Shown in pieces: positions 23,959 to 32,052 of a stretch of 64,000 nucleotides of DNA (the first letter of the stretch is position 1; each line of letters begins with the position of its first letter). Below the pieces are notes generated by a model. That model was not told the DNA's origin. It ran no database searches and saw nothing but the letters and a program-made list of their open reading frames with translations. This DNA is from Spizellomyces punctatus DAOM BR117 (lineage: Eukaryota; Chytridiomycota; Chytridiomycetes; Spizellomycetales; Spizellomycetaceae), in contig NW_015971553.1 in the NCBI RefSeq assembly GCF_000182565.1, positions 186,001 through 250,000 of the forward strand. The letters are read 5' to 3'. The position numbers were made by a program, and so were the translations under genes.

Positions 23959-25577
23959 TGTCGTATCGAGAGCCTGCGATACAGATTGGGCGGCGATTTC
24001 GCTCCGGTTGGAACTTTTATATTTTCTTGTAGAAATCGGTGGTGTAGTGAGGATCTTTCTTTTCCGTTTCCTTCATGTTGCTATATGTGTGGTATACCCT
24101 TTTTTTTGTGTCGATTGAAAATTGTACATTTGAAACTATGTTCCTTTAGTCAAAGTACCAATGCGATTGGCATTCGAAGAGCATCAGATATTACTGGCAT
24201 TTGAAAAGTTGTGTGCTGCATTACCATCATCCAACTGTGTGTCCACATCAGAACTTTGTCTTTCAGGTCTACCGTATCAGCCAGTGGCGGCATCCGCAAT
24301 TGTGAGATTGATTCATTCTTTTGAAGTTGAGGTGGATTATTCAGAAGATGGGGGCATATCGCTAACACTTCTTGGTGTTATTTATTACACAGATGAGCTG
24401 CTTGTAATCTTGATGATTATGGCAAAGACGCTACACAGTGGATATTCAGAAAGTTTCTCCTCAAGCTTGCATCGGCGACACCAAACTTGGTCTATGGACC
24501 CTTAAACATACGCCGAATTGAAATGCGCAACAAATTAGATTGCAATTCCAAATTGTTCGCCTAGATATTCACAGAAACTGACACAGCAAAATGAACGCTG
24601 CTAGAAAGTCAGATTCATCGACGTTTGGCAATGGGTCGTCATGTTACAATATAGAAATTAGAAGCAACGGTCTAAAAAGTTTCTCGACAACCATTCAACG
24701 GGCTGTTGGATCTCCTGCGCAAGGACATGCGAAATGCAGATCAGGCAAATTCCCAATGTTGGTTCAATATCATGCATTCAGCGCTGCAATGCACCGGTTG
24801 CTCCAAACATTTTACAGTAGTGCCATTGTCTACAACTCAAGTCAAAGTATCTAAATGACTAATATGTCCCCATTTGCTGCGTGCCCGTAACAAAATCCGA
24901 GTGTTCCATGCGATTGCTGAGGCAGATTCGTATTTTCTTCCATTGTGAGTTGTTGTGGGTGCATGCTTTAACTCTCGCACCTAGTTAGCGGCGCTGCTAT
25001 GTATCTGCTGTATCTATCCGATGAAAAGATCGATACGAGTATTGCACCTTGTTGATTTTTCGGACACTGGATGGAAATTTCAAAGTGCAAGGATACCACC
25101 AGACAGCACACCAAATGTTTCCGAGTTTGCAAGTCTCTCCGCACGTGGTGGAAAGTTCGAAGCTTCAGCCATTTTCCAACAAGTTTTCAATGTCTAATGG
25201 ATTCTTTGTTTATATTGTTTATAATAATTTCAGACCAAAAATTAAATTTTGGGAGAGTGTAATTATGCGGGGAACGCGGAGGACGCTTGCTCCGATAGCT
25301 GGATTTTCAAAAATGTTGATTTTTTATTCTTGAAACCCATGACAATGGGCATAGAAAATGAAGAAGGTCAAGCAAAAAGAAATTATTTCAGACAACGGCG
25401 CAGTGCATTCTACTGCTCTTTCGGATTGCGGTCGACGTTAAAAATGGTTTTTGCATGGCAAGACATTAACGGTGAAAGTGATGAAAAAGCTGGCATTGTG
25501 CTACTCGGTTTTCTTTCATGGCTTTTTTTTTTTTTGGTTTGCGGCCCTCTGCACCCCCACTATAATCAACGAATTAT
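23959..25577. other. long intergenic region, nothing supported
   Basis: About 1.6 kb, AT-rich in places. Plus-strand frames at 24161-24505 and 24591-24854 have no motif and no coherent splice extension. I looked for terminal repeats or transposase motifs and saw none. Confidence 0.4.
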
Positions 25578-25584
25578 TATAAAA
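25578..25584 (+). promoter_or_regulatory. TATA box of the secreted cysteine-rich peptide gene
   Basis: TATAAAA located 73 bases before the ATG at 25651. The leader between them is C-rich then pyrimidine/A-rich, typical of a short 5' UTR. Confidence 0.55.
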
Positions 25585-25650
25585 GGTGGGGTGAACAGCA
25601 GGCTACCCCCCCACACTCCATCAGTAACTACAACCTCTTTCAACACAATC

Positions 25651-26016
25651 ATGAAATTCAGCCTCATCTCTCTCTTTGCTATTGTCGCCATCGGTGCGAC
25701 CACCATCTCCACAGGCGTGGAAGCGAGCCCAGCTCCTGTTCCCATTCCAGCTGTAAGATTACATTGCTAGATCCAACCTCTGACAATACAAGCTCTTTAC
25801 TGATATATGCTTTGTTGAATCATTAGCGTGAAAACCCATGCCCGCATTGCGCACCTGCCGGACCTGGCGCTGGAGGCTGCAGCAGTAGCTTGCCCTACAA
25901 GGTGAGAATCCAACTGCTAAATATTCATTTTTACCCTGCCGCTGACTCAAATACCCAAATAGGAATGCTGGGTCGATGGCAAGTGCTGGTGCTGCCCTAC
26001 CGTTAACGGTTGTTAA
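25651..26016 (+). CDS. secreted cysteine-rich small protein
   Basis: Three exons (25651-25752, 25827-25901, 25963-26016) give 76 residues. The first 26 or so form a clear signal peptide (MKFSLISLFAIVAIGATTIS...), followed by a Pro/Val spacer (SPAPVPIPA). The mature part has eight cysteines in about 42 residues: CPHC, a single Cys after a Gly/Pro stretch, then ECWVDGKCWCC and a final Cys. It should be exported and folded by disulphides. Exon ends match domain limits: signal plus spacer, first Cys pair, Cys-dense end. No known family is recognised; size and layout are like small secreted cysteine-rich proteins of fungi, whose roles are mostly unknown. Confidence 0.8.
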
Positions 26017-26317
26017 AATCGCTACATTGCATAATGTCTTTTCCTGTAATCGTTGTCGGTCTGTAATTACTTGGCAATGTGTCCCATCCGAATAGTATAC
26101 CGGATGGGCTCTTGATAGATAGTTTCAAGTTTAATAATAGATTTTCATAGTTTTGCATCGGATTATTGCTGTATGTTTTCGGCTGGTGCGCGCAAGTGGG
26201 CAACATCGCCCTCCTACGTAACTTGCTTTTGCCAATCTCTGATCAATGATACACTGCATTGCAAATCTATGTCTCTCTCTCTCAAAACCTTTAAATACAT
26301 ACACTGATAAATTCATC
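26017..26317. other. spacer between convergent genes
   Basis: About 300 bases holding the 3' ends of two convergent transcripts. AT-rich, no gene. Confidence 0.5.
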
Positions 26318-27394
26318 TTATGATTTCAACTGCGCCAACCGCTTCATTAACGCATCCGATTCATCCTCTCTTTGGACAGATTGGGTTGCGTCCAATCGTG
26401 TCCGCGGTACTTGAGCAGCCTAAAAATCCAGGAAAAACCAGGGTTATTACCATTCAATCCTTTTCGTCCCATTTTTTTTTTGAAATATGGGTTATGCGAA
26501 CAAAAAAGAATTTGTTTACCTTTGTTGTTAGATCCAATCCAATTTCATCAAAGACGGCGTTCATGATGTTTTGTGATTCTTCTTGATCACCCTCTTCGTC
26601 CATCATTGAATCTAGGACGTCGTTTACTGGGGATAATGACACCAGTAAGTCACAAAAAAACATTAATGAACATGGATGGGCTTTTTGTAAAAACTCACTC
26701 ATGTCATCCTTCATATCCATCTTTGTATTCTCTTCCCCAAATTGCATCATGGTTTTCTGTAATTGTCCTAAATCGGTAGCCTTGTTTGATGCCGCCATGA
26801 CACGGGTAGCCGAACTCATTGCCTTGGCTGTGGCTGCTTGTGAGGCCATCGTCTACCAAGTAATCTATCAGCATCTATGCAAAAAAGATCGGCACATTTC
26901 TCATCTTGCTTACAGTCGCTTTGACTCGGAGTCCTCCAACCTGGGCATTGACACGGGTGTTTTTTTCAATGTGCTTTCGAAGCTGGAGGAGTTGTTTTGC
27001 TAGGGTTTTTGCTTCGGCTGTTCGCCCTTGTTTTGCAGCCTTTTTGATGTCCGCGATCTGTTATGGTGAATGCAGCGTGAGAAACGTTGCTGGAAAGATA
27101 GTTTCCAACACTCTCTAGCCTCCCATCGATAACCACCGTTTGCAGCAGTTACGGTAATACATCTCCCACCCCTCGTTTTGCTATGTGCCGAAAAATACTC
27201 ACAATCTGCTTCTCTTGGCGCTCCAATCCGCTACGATCTTTCCCCAGCTCTCGCTGAATGGTCCGTACTTCGCGACTGGTTGCCCGTACCTGATCTATTT
27301 CCAGTCAGCATATAAGTATTCCCATTGCAAAAAGACTTGGCAGGAAACACGGCAGCAGACCTTTTACATTCGGCTTTTTTTGTAGCAAATTCAT
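26318..27394 (-). CDS. CHMP2B: CHMP2B (ESCRT-III subunit)
   Basis: Six exons (27394-27361, 27294-27203, 27057-26914, 26852-26699, 26626-26520, 26419-26318) give 210 residues, close to the animal CHMP2B length. It is an SNF7-family subunit that polymerises on endosomal, nuclear and midbody membranes and recruits Vps4. Visible blocks: RELGKDRSGLERQEKQI (helix 1), IKKAAKQGR..AKTLAKQLLQLRKH, ATAKAMSSATRVMAASNK, QKTMMQFGEENTKMDMKDDM, INDVLDSMMDEEGDQEESQ, and NAVFDEIGLDL. The C-terminus carries a MIM1 Vps4-binding motif, DALMKRLAQLK. The DRxxLExQEKQ, EENxKM and EESQ..V.DEIG patterns fit CHMP2B better than CHMP2A/Vps2. Its start lies 208 bases from the left end of the Fanzor element. Confidence 0.88.
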
Positions 27395-27598
27395 TATGGT
27401 TGTGTTTTGAAGAGTGAGTGAAATAAAGTGCACTCAGTCCATGCAAGCAGGTGGAATGATGTCAAGAAAAGCTTGGCAAGTGGTTCCGAGGTTGACCCTC
27501 AAATATCCCTAGGATCTGTGATGACGATGCTTACATAATGCCCCGTTTTCGCACACATCACACCAGTATTGAGAAAATAAAACGAGTTCAAAGGATAA

Positions 27599-27602
27599 CA
27601 TA
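27599..27602 (+). other. CATA at the left insertion boundary (candidate target-adjacent motif)
   Basis: The four bases before the left end are CATA, of which TA is duplicated at the right end. From memory, CATA is the target-adjacent motif reported for the S. punctatus Fanzor. Its position next to the left end is as expected for TnpB-like systems. Confidence 0.75.
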
Positions 27603-27630
27603 GTGCGGAGCCGATGGGTATTGGCCCTAG
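27603..27630 (+). repeat. left terminal inverted repeat of the Fanzor element
   Basis: 28 bases starting GTGCGGAGCCGATGGGTATT. It pairs with the right end except for two mismatches (A/G at position 12 and C/A at position 24 of the repeat). Confidence 0.93.
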
Positions 27631-27728
27631 TGCAATGATTCCAACCAATTTAATCATAATTTTACTCGATTTAGGCAAATGAACTATGGTGCGATGCATA
27701 AAAGATGCTCCACCATTGAAAAACGGGT

Positions 27729-27773
27729 CCAATATGTGCGGGAATTTTCGCAGTTGCCACATTTCTATATAAA
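27729..27773 (+). promoter_or_regulatory. Fanzor promoter inside the element (CCAAT and TATA boxes)
   Basis: CCAAT at 27729-27733 and TATATAAA at 27766-27773, the latter 77 bases before the ATG at 27843. Both lie inside the left end, so the element brings its own promoter. The leader between them is pyrimidine-rich. Confidence 0.55.
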
Positions 27774-27842
27774 CCCCTCCACTATCGTCTCTCCCTGCCC
27801 ATTTTCCCAGGCTTTCTTTCATCTTTTTCCACAGATATCATC

Positions 27843-29759
27843 ATGCCGCCAAAGAAGAAGCAAAAGCTTGAAAGGCTCAAAAAACTCGACAAACCCACCT
27901 TACATACCTGCAACAAGACGTCCTTTGCAAAGGCTTTCTTGCCTAATGAGACCTACCGGCAGCGTCTTCTAGATTACATCGCCATCATCCATCAACTCGC
28001 TGACCATGCTTCCCACGCTCTCAAATTCTACATCCTCTCTACATCCACATCGTCTTTCCCGGTTGTTCACGAAGATACAATCGAAGCCATTCTCTATCTT
28101 CTCAACAAGGGGGAGGCTTGGCATCCAAGAAAGGAAGCAAAGAAGGCATGGCGGGATTGTTTGTTGCCATATGTTCAACGGTACTGCCAAATCGTCGGCT
28201 TCATTCATCCAAATCTACGAGGCGAGCAGCAGTCAATTAATTACCTGACAGTGAGTATGATGACGAACCTGAAAGTCAACGTTCAAGAGCATTTCATGCA
28301 GATGCTGCTCCGGTACATTAATCTGCGGTTCGACGTGAAGGGACAGAAGCAGCGACTGCCACCGAAAAGCGATGCGCGAAAGGCTTTCTTTACTCGGCTA
28401 CGCTACTTGAAGTCGGTTTTCCTTTTTGATGTGGTGCCCGAGTTGGAGTTCCTGGATGACTTGACACCATTGGAGAGCGAGGTTCTTGAAGAGATTTGGT
28501 CATTGGATCTCCCATTCCTTCCTAACGATCCCCTTGCCTACGCCATTGTTGCTGATCCGATGTCATTTTTTCCCGCGTACTGCAAACTCTCTGGGCTGTA
28601 TGAACAATATGGCTTCCAACGGTTCAGTGCGATACCTCTGCGCCGCTCGCTCATTCAAAGTCACGTGCGAATCGACACCATCATCCTGTACCAGCATATC
28701 CTTTGCATCACGCGGCGAGACGCAGAAACTGTCGAAAAGGATGATCTGTGGATGCGCGTCTGCAATCTATGTACCAAGGCTTTTCGGTCTCGCTGTGGTA
28801 TGCATTTTGAAGGCTCAATCACCACGGATGGAGCCTCGGTGTCTGTATACCTAAAGCACCCAGAAGCAGACAAGTATGGAAAGCGCGGAGCGAGAAAGTC
28901 AGCAAACACGGTGGCTGCAGAGGTTAAAGCGCTTTATGTGGAGAACAACTTACCTGCTTGTCGAGCAGCAGAGAATGTCGTCGTTATCGACCCAAACAAG
29001 CGCGACATTCTCTACTGCCAAGACAGCAATGGTACGACATTTCGCTACACCGCCAACCAGCGAGCCGTGGAGACTGGAAGCCGGCGGTTTGCAAAGAGAC
29101 GAGAAGCAATGAAGGAAGAAGCTGGAGTTGATCTCATAGAATCACGAATACCATCCCACAAAACAATGAACCTCATGGACTTCACTCGCTACCTTCTCGT
29201 TCGCCGCGCTGATTGGGATCGTCGCAAGGAATTCTATTCGCATCCTGCTCATACTCGATGGAAATGGCACTCCTTCATAAACCGTCAGAAGAGCGAATCA
29301 GACCTCATAAGTAACATGCGCAACAAGTACGGTGAAAACTTTACTGTTGTGATGGGTGATTGGAGCGACGCTGGTCGAACTGCGAGATTTCAGACCTCAT
29401 CAAAGACAAAAGGCTGGCGCACCCTCTTTAAGCGCAACCGCATTGATTGTTTCCTTCTCGACGAGTACAAGACCTCATCTGTTTGCCCTCGCTGTTCCTC
29501 ATCTGAGTTTGTGGAGAAAAAATTCAAAACACGACCTCATTCAAGACCTTGGCGCCGTCGTGAAGGCAAGATTGAAAAAGTCCACGGACTGCTGGGTTGT
29601 ACCAACCCTAACTGTTTGCAGCAAGCCTGGACATCGGGAATGCGCTACTGGAATCGAGATATGCTGTCAACCTGCAACATGCTATTGATTGTGAGATCAA
29701 TGTTGGATGGACACGGTAGACCAGAAGTGTTCAGCAGGAGTGTTCCAGCCGTAGCGTAG
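27843..29759 (+). CDS. SpuFz1: Fanzor RNA-guided DNA endonuclease (eukaryotic TnpB homologue)
   Basis: An intronless ORF of 638 residues in a neighbourhood where almost every gene has introns. The start codon has a basic nuclear-localisation-like N-terminus (MPPKKKQKLERLKKL). Residues about 20-375 are the helical and wedge/recognition region. The RuvC nuclease follows: D383 in VVVIDPNKRD (RuvC-I), the VVMGDWSDAG strand at 502-511 (RuvC-II region, no Glu at the canonical place), E541 in FLLDEYKTSSVCPRC, a zinc finger with C548, C551, C586 and C591, and D606 in RYWNRDM (RuvC-III). I believe it is identical or nearly so to SpuFz1, described in 2023 as an RNA-guided nuclease that cuts DNA with a guide RNA from the element's right end. 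All catalytic residues are intact, so the copy looks functional. Confidence 0.95.
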   Translation: MPPKKKQKLERLKKLDKPTLHTCNKTSFAKAFLPNETYRQRLLDYIAIIHQLADHASHALKFYILSTSTSSFPVVHEDTIEAILYLLNKGEAWHPRKEAKKAWRDCLLPYVQRYCQIVGFIHPNLRGEQQSINYLTVSMMTNLKVNVQEHFMQMLLRYINLRFDVKGQKQRLPPKSDARKAFFTRLRYLKSVFLFDVVPELEFLDDLTPLESEVLEEIWSLDLPFLPNDPLAYAIVADPMSFFPAYCKLSGLYEQYGFQRFSAIPLRRSLIQSHVRIDTIILYQHILCITRRDAETVEKDDLWMRVCNLCTKAFRSRCGMHFEGSITTDGASVSVYLKHPEADKYGKRGARKSANTVAAEVKALYVENNLPACRAAENVVVIDPNKRDILYCQDSNGTTFRYTANQRAVETGSRRFAKRREAMKEEAGVDLIESRIPSHKTMNLMDFTRYLLVRRADWDRRKEFYSHPAHTRWKWHSFINRQKSESDLISNMRNKYGENFTVVMGDWSDAGRTARFQTSSKTKGWRTLFKRNRIDCFLLDEYKTSSVCPRCSSSEFVEKKFKTRPHSRPWRRREGKIEKVHGLLGCTNPNCLQQAWTSGMRYWNRDMLSTCNMLLIVRSMLDGHGRPEVFSRSVPAVA

Positions 29760-29853
29760 AACGTAGATTGGTTAGATTAGGTTTTCCGAGCCGGTTGTCG
29801 CGCGGTTCAATCCCTGGTGCGGGTGCTAGTGCCAATACCCACCGGCTCCGCAC
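29760..29853 (+). ncRNA. candidate Fanzor guide RNA (fRNA / omegaRNA) scaffold
   Basis: The stretch between the Fanzor stop codon and the right end can fold. GAGCCGGT (29788-29795) pairs perfectly with ACCGGCTC (29841-29848). Inside, GGGTGC (29821-29826) can pair with GC and ACCC (29831-29840) around a TAGT loop. By analogy with TnpB and Fanzor systems, the scaffold RNA overlaps the 3' end of the gene and runs out of the element into the flank, which acts as guide. The 5' end of the RNA cannot be read from sequence and may lie inside the ORF. Confidence 0.75.
29826..29853 (+). repeat. right terminal inverted repeat of the Fanzor element
   Basis: 28 bases that end CCGGCTCCGCAC, the reverse complement of the left end at 26 of 28 positions. 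Part of this repeat also forms the 3' strand of the predicted guide-RNA stem. Confidence 0.93.
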
Positions 29854-29877
29854 TATCTATAGGTTATGAAATCAAAT
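29854..29877 (+). other. TA duplication and presumptive guide sequence in the right flank
   Basis: The flank reads TA, then TCTATAGGTTATGAAATC. RNA that reads through the right end would carry this flank as guide. Whether the TA belongs to the scaffold or the guide cannot be decided from sequence, because the site before insertion also has TA there. Confidence 0.6.
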
Positions 29878-29977
29878 TACAAATAAATACATCAATGAGA
29901 CGAGTGCCCTGGTGCAAGATCTACCATCTGCACTACTCTTCTCAATAATCTTGCCATTAATTATCTTAGCAGACCAA

Positions 29978-30826
29978 CTATTCCGTTTGCCTTCTTTGGG
30001 CCACAACCGCGGTTGCCTGAGGCATCATATCGGGAAACCATTTCGGCCATACATATCCATACATGACAACCCAAAAAGCCAAGCCTGCAATTGTTCCTGC
30101 AATTTTCTCTTGCCACGTGTGGAAATAAACGCTCGTCGCGATGAGCATCGTGTACCAGAGAAGGAGGAGGAAAATGAGAACGCTGGATAGGATTGCGGTT
30201 GCGTTTGCGTATCGTGGACGGACGACTTGAGGTCTGACTAGGAGTTGAAGTTCTTCGTAAATAAAGAGGGACATGTGGATAAGAATGCTGTAAATGGGAA
30301 AAGGTGAGCCGTGACATTCGTATACCATCATCCAAACCCTGTCAAAATACTCACAAACAATGCCCTGACGTATCAAACCCAATCCACTCTCCCCCATTCC
30401 GAACACAAATCCGTGGATGTCCGTGCCCATCAATGCTGCACGTTCCAGACACTAGTAATACGCGGTCAAATAGCGAATGTCCAAACGCCCACTGAGCAAA
30501 CAACACCCAGTAGCTCGTTGCTGCCGTCCAGCGTATGACGGCACGTCGACGGTATCCCGGTGGCGAGGCAAAGAGGGCAAACAAAAGGAGGGTGACGCCT
30601 GTCCAAAACTGTGCGTAAAAAAGGCTATTGGGTTAGGGGTTTGTCACCACAGGCGCAAAACGACGTGTAGCAACTTTACCCATCCACGCTTGGCAAAGTA
30701 TACATTGAGAGGATTTCGTTTATTCGAGAAGACAGATGGTGGTGGTGGGGCAAAAGTGTGAAGAATGGAGCCAACGAGTACAGTCAAAGAATAGAATAAA
30801 AGGAGGTTTCGTTGGTATCTCTTCAT
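29978..30826 (-). CDS. FIT-family (FITM/Scs3) lipid-droplet protein
   Basis: Three exons (30826-30680, 30608-30355, 30287-29978) give 236 residues. FIT proteins are ER-membrane acyl-CoA diphosphatases needed for lipid-droplet budding and ER lipid balance. Recognisable blocks: NKRNPLNVYFAKRGW near residue 40, FWTGVTLLLFALFASPP, the signature GGEWIGFDTSGHCF (first catalytic His, near residue 130), and VYFHTWQEKIAGTIAGLAFW (second catalytic His, near residue 190). Six hydrophobic segments are visible. The short tail (MPQATAVVAQRRQTE) is variable. The frame upstream of the chosen ATG is open but has no ATG. The gene's 3' end faces the right end of the Fanzor element, 125 bases away. Confidence 0.82.
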
Positions 30827-32052
30827 CTTGACGATCTGCCAAAGATGCGAGAGGGCGACTTTAAGGTTATTCGTGCAAAATGGCAATTAGCCCGGAAAGA
30901 AAGAGATGTAGACCAATTGTAAAATGCAGTTGGTGATCCGTGATGATGGTTGAGTTGACTGAACTCCAACGTCAGACGCTGTCTCCCACTGATGACATTC
31001 GGTGGCATGGCAACAAGGTTGGCACAGCCATATCCAAGAAATCCATTATAAACAAGGCCAATGATCGTATTACGAGATGAAAGTAACATTGCCTGCTGTT
31101 GAATGACCCTGGAAAGGGAAACATTTTACATCATTCGACGGGACTCGAGGAAATGTCGCAGAAACGAGCAGCGCTCATCATCTGCCTAATACACAGCACT
31201 TGTGCGATCGATCAGTGCCTCCGGTAGGTCCAGTGGAATGTCGTCTTTCATGGAGTATCCCGTAAAAAACTATAGAAAAGTGCCTGGATGTTCTATTTCA
31301 GCAAACGAACTTCGGATTCAGCAAACTTTTCAAGATGATGCTGGACCAGGATTGGTATGGACTATGCATTTCGCGTGCACCTCTTTCAAGCACTCGACCA
31401 CTGAGACAGCAGTTCCTACAGGAGGTTATGCGCGATAAGCGATCTTTCATGAAAGCGGTTCTTCCGACAGGTTTCATAGCTTTTCGACTGGTCAAATTGT
31501 CCTTCCCGAGGAAATGATTTCCGGTAAACCTTGCAGGGTACCACCTTTGCTGTAATGTCCTGGATTCCGAGTCGCAAAGTCCCCTCCCGTTGTTCCTAAA
31601 ACACCAGGGAATGGTTCTTTATCGAATCAAAACATTGAACCGCTCTCTTACTGTTTGTCTTGGGAAAGTATGTATATATCTATGTGTTTAGTGATGATTT
31701 ACCTCGGCGCGAGGAAAACATGGCAAGGCAATGACAGTTAGTGGTAGATGACCAGTGAATGGTTTGTCTCGGATCCACCGCGACAGTAATCGGATCTAAC
31801 CCGAATGGAGCCGGAATTTAGCCCAAGAGTGTTCCAAATCCTGCCCAAATATAAAACCTTGCATGGAACGTTCCTGTCCGCGGTCCTTTGCTTTTTGCCA
31901 ATAGGAGCGTTCAACATTTTCCATAACCACTCATGCTATACGCTCAGGTCCATATATGATGTGCAATGAATGTATCCATTATATTACAGATGTTCGGTTC
32001 AATTGGATGTGCTAATCAACTCATGTGGAGAACAATCCAGCACCATTAACGT
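30827..32052. other. intergenic region, nothing supported
   Basis: About 1.2 kb upstream of the FIT gene and downstream of the Clr2-like gene. A few short plus-strand frames (31202-31438, 31335-31517) have no motif. Nothing recognised. Confidence 0.45.

Larger units (their letters stand above)
27603..29853 (+). mobile_element. Fanzor-carrying DNA element with TIRs and TA target duplication
   Basis: A 2251-bp element bounded by 28-bp terminal inverted repeats that match at 26 of 28 positions and begin GTGCGGAGCCG. It is flanked by TA on both sides (27601-27602 and 29854-29855), as expected from Tc1/mariner-type insertion. Its only gene is the Fanzor nuclease. No transposase is present, so movement needs an enzyme supplied from elsewhere. 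The element sits between the start of CHMP2B and the 3' end of a FIT-family gene. The limits follow from the repeats and the target duplication, which are read directly from the sequence. Confidence 0.92.

Noticed and set aside
24161-24854. Possible remnant gene or transposon in the 23.96-25.58 kb gap
   Set aside because: No domain, inverted repeat or target duplication was found; the frames are short and isolated.
27843-29759. Bacterial TnpB contamination in the assembly
   Set aside because: The basic N-terminus, eukaryotic TATA/CCAAT promoter, TA duplication and the position between intron-containing genes on one continuous sequence argue for a resident eukaryotic element.
29788-29853. tRNA gene suggested by the GGTTCAATCC T-arm-like sequence
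   Set aside because: The T-arm stem does not close and no anticodon or D arm is found. The structure fits the guide-RNA scaffold better.
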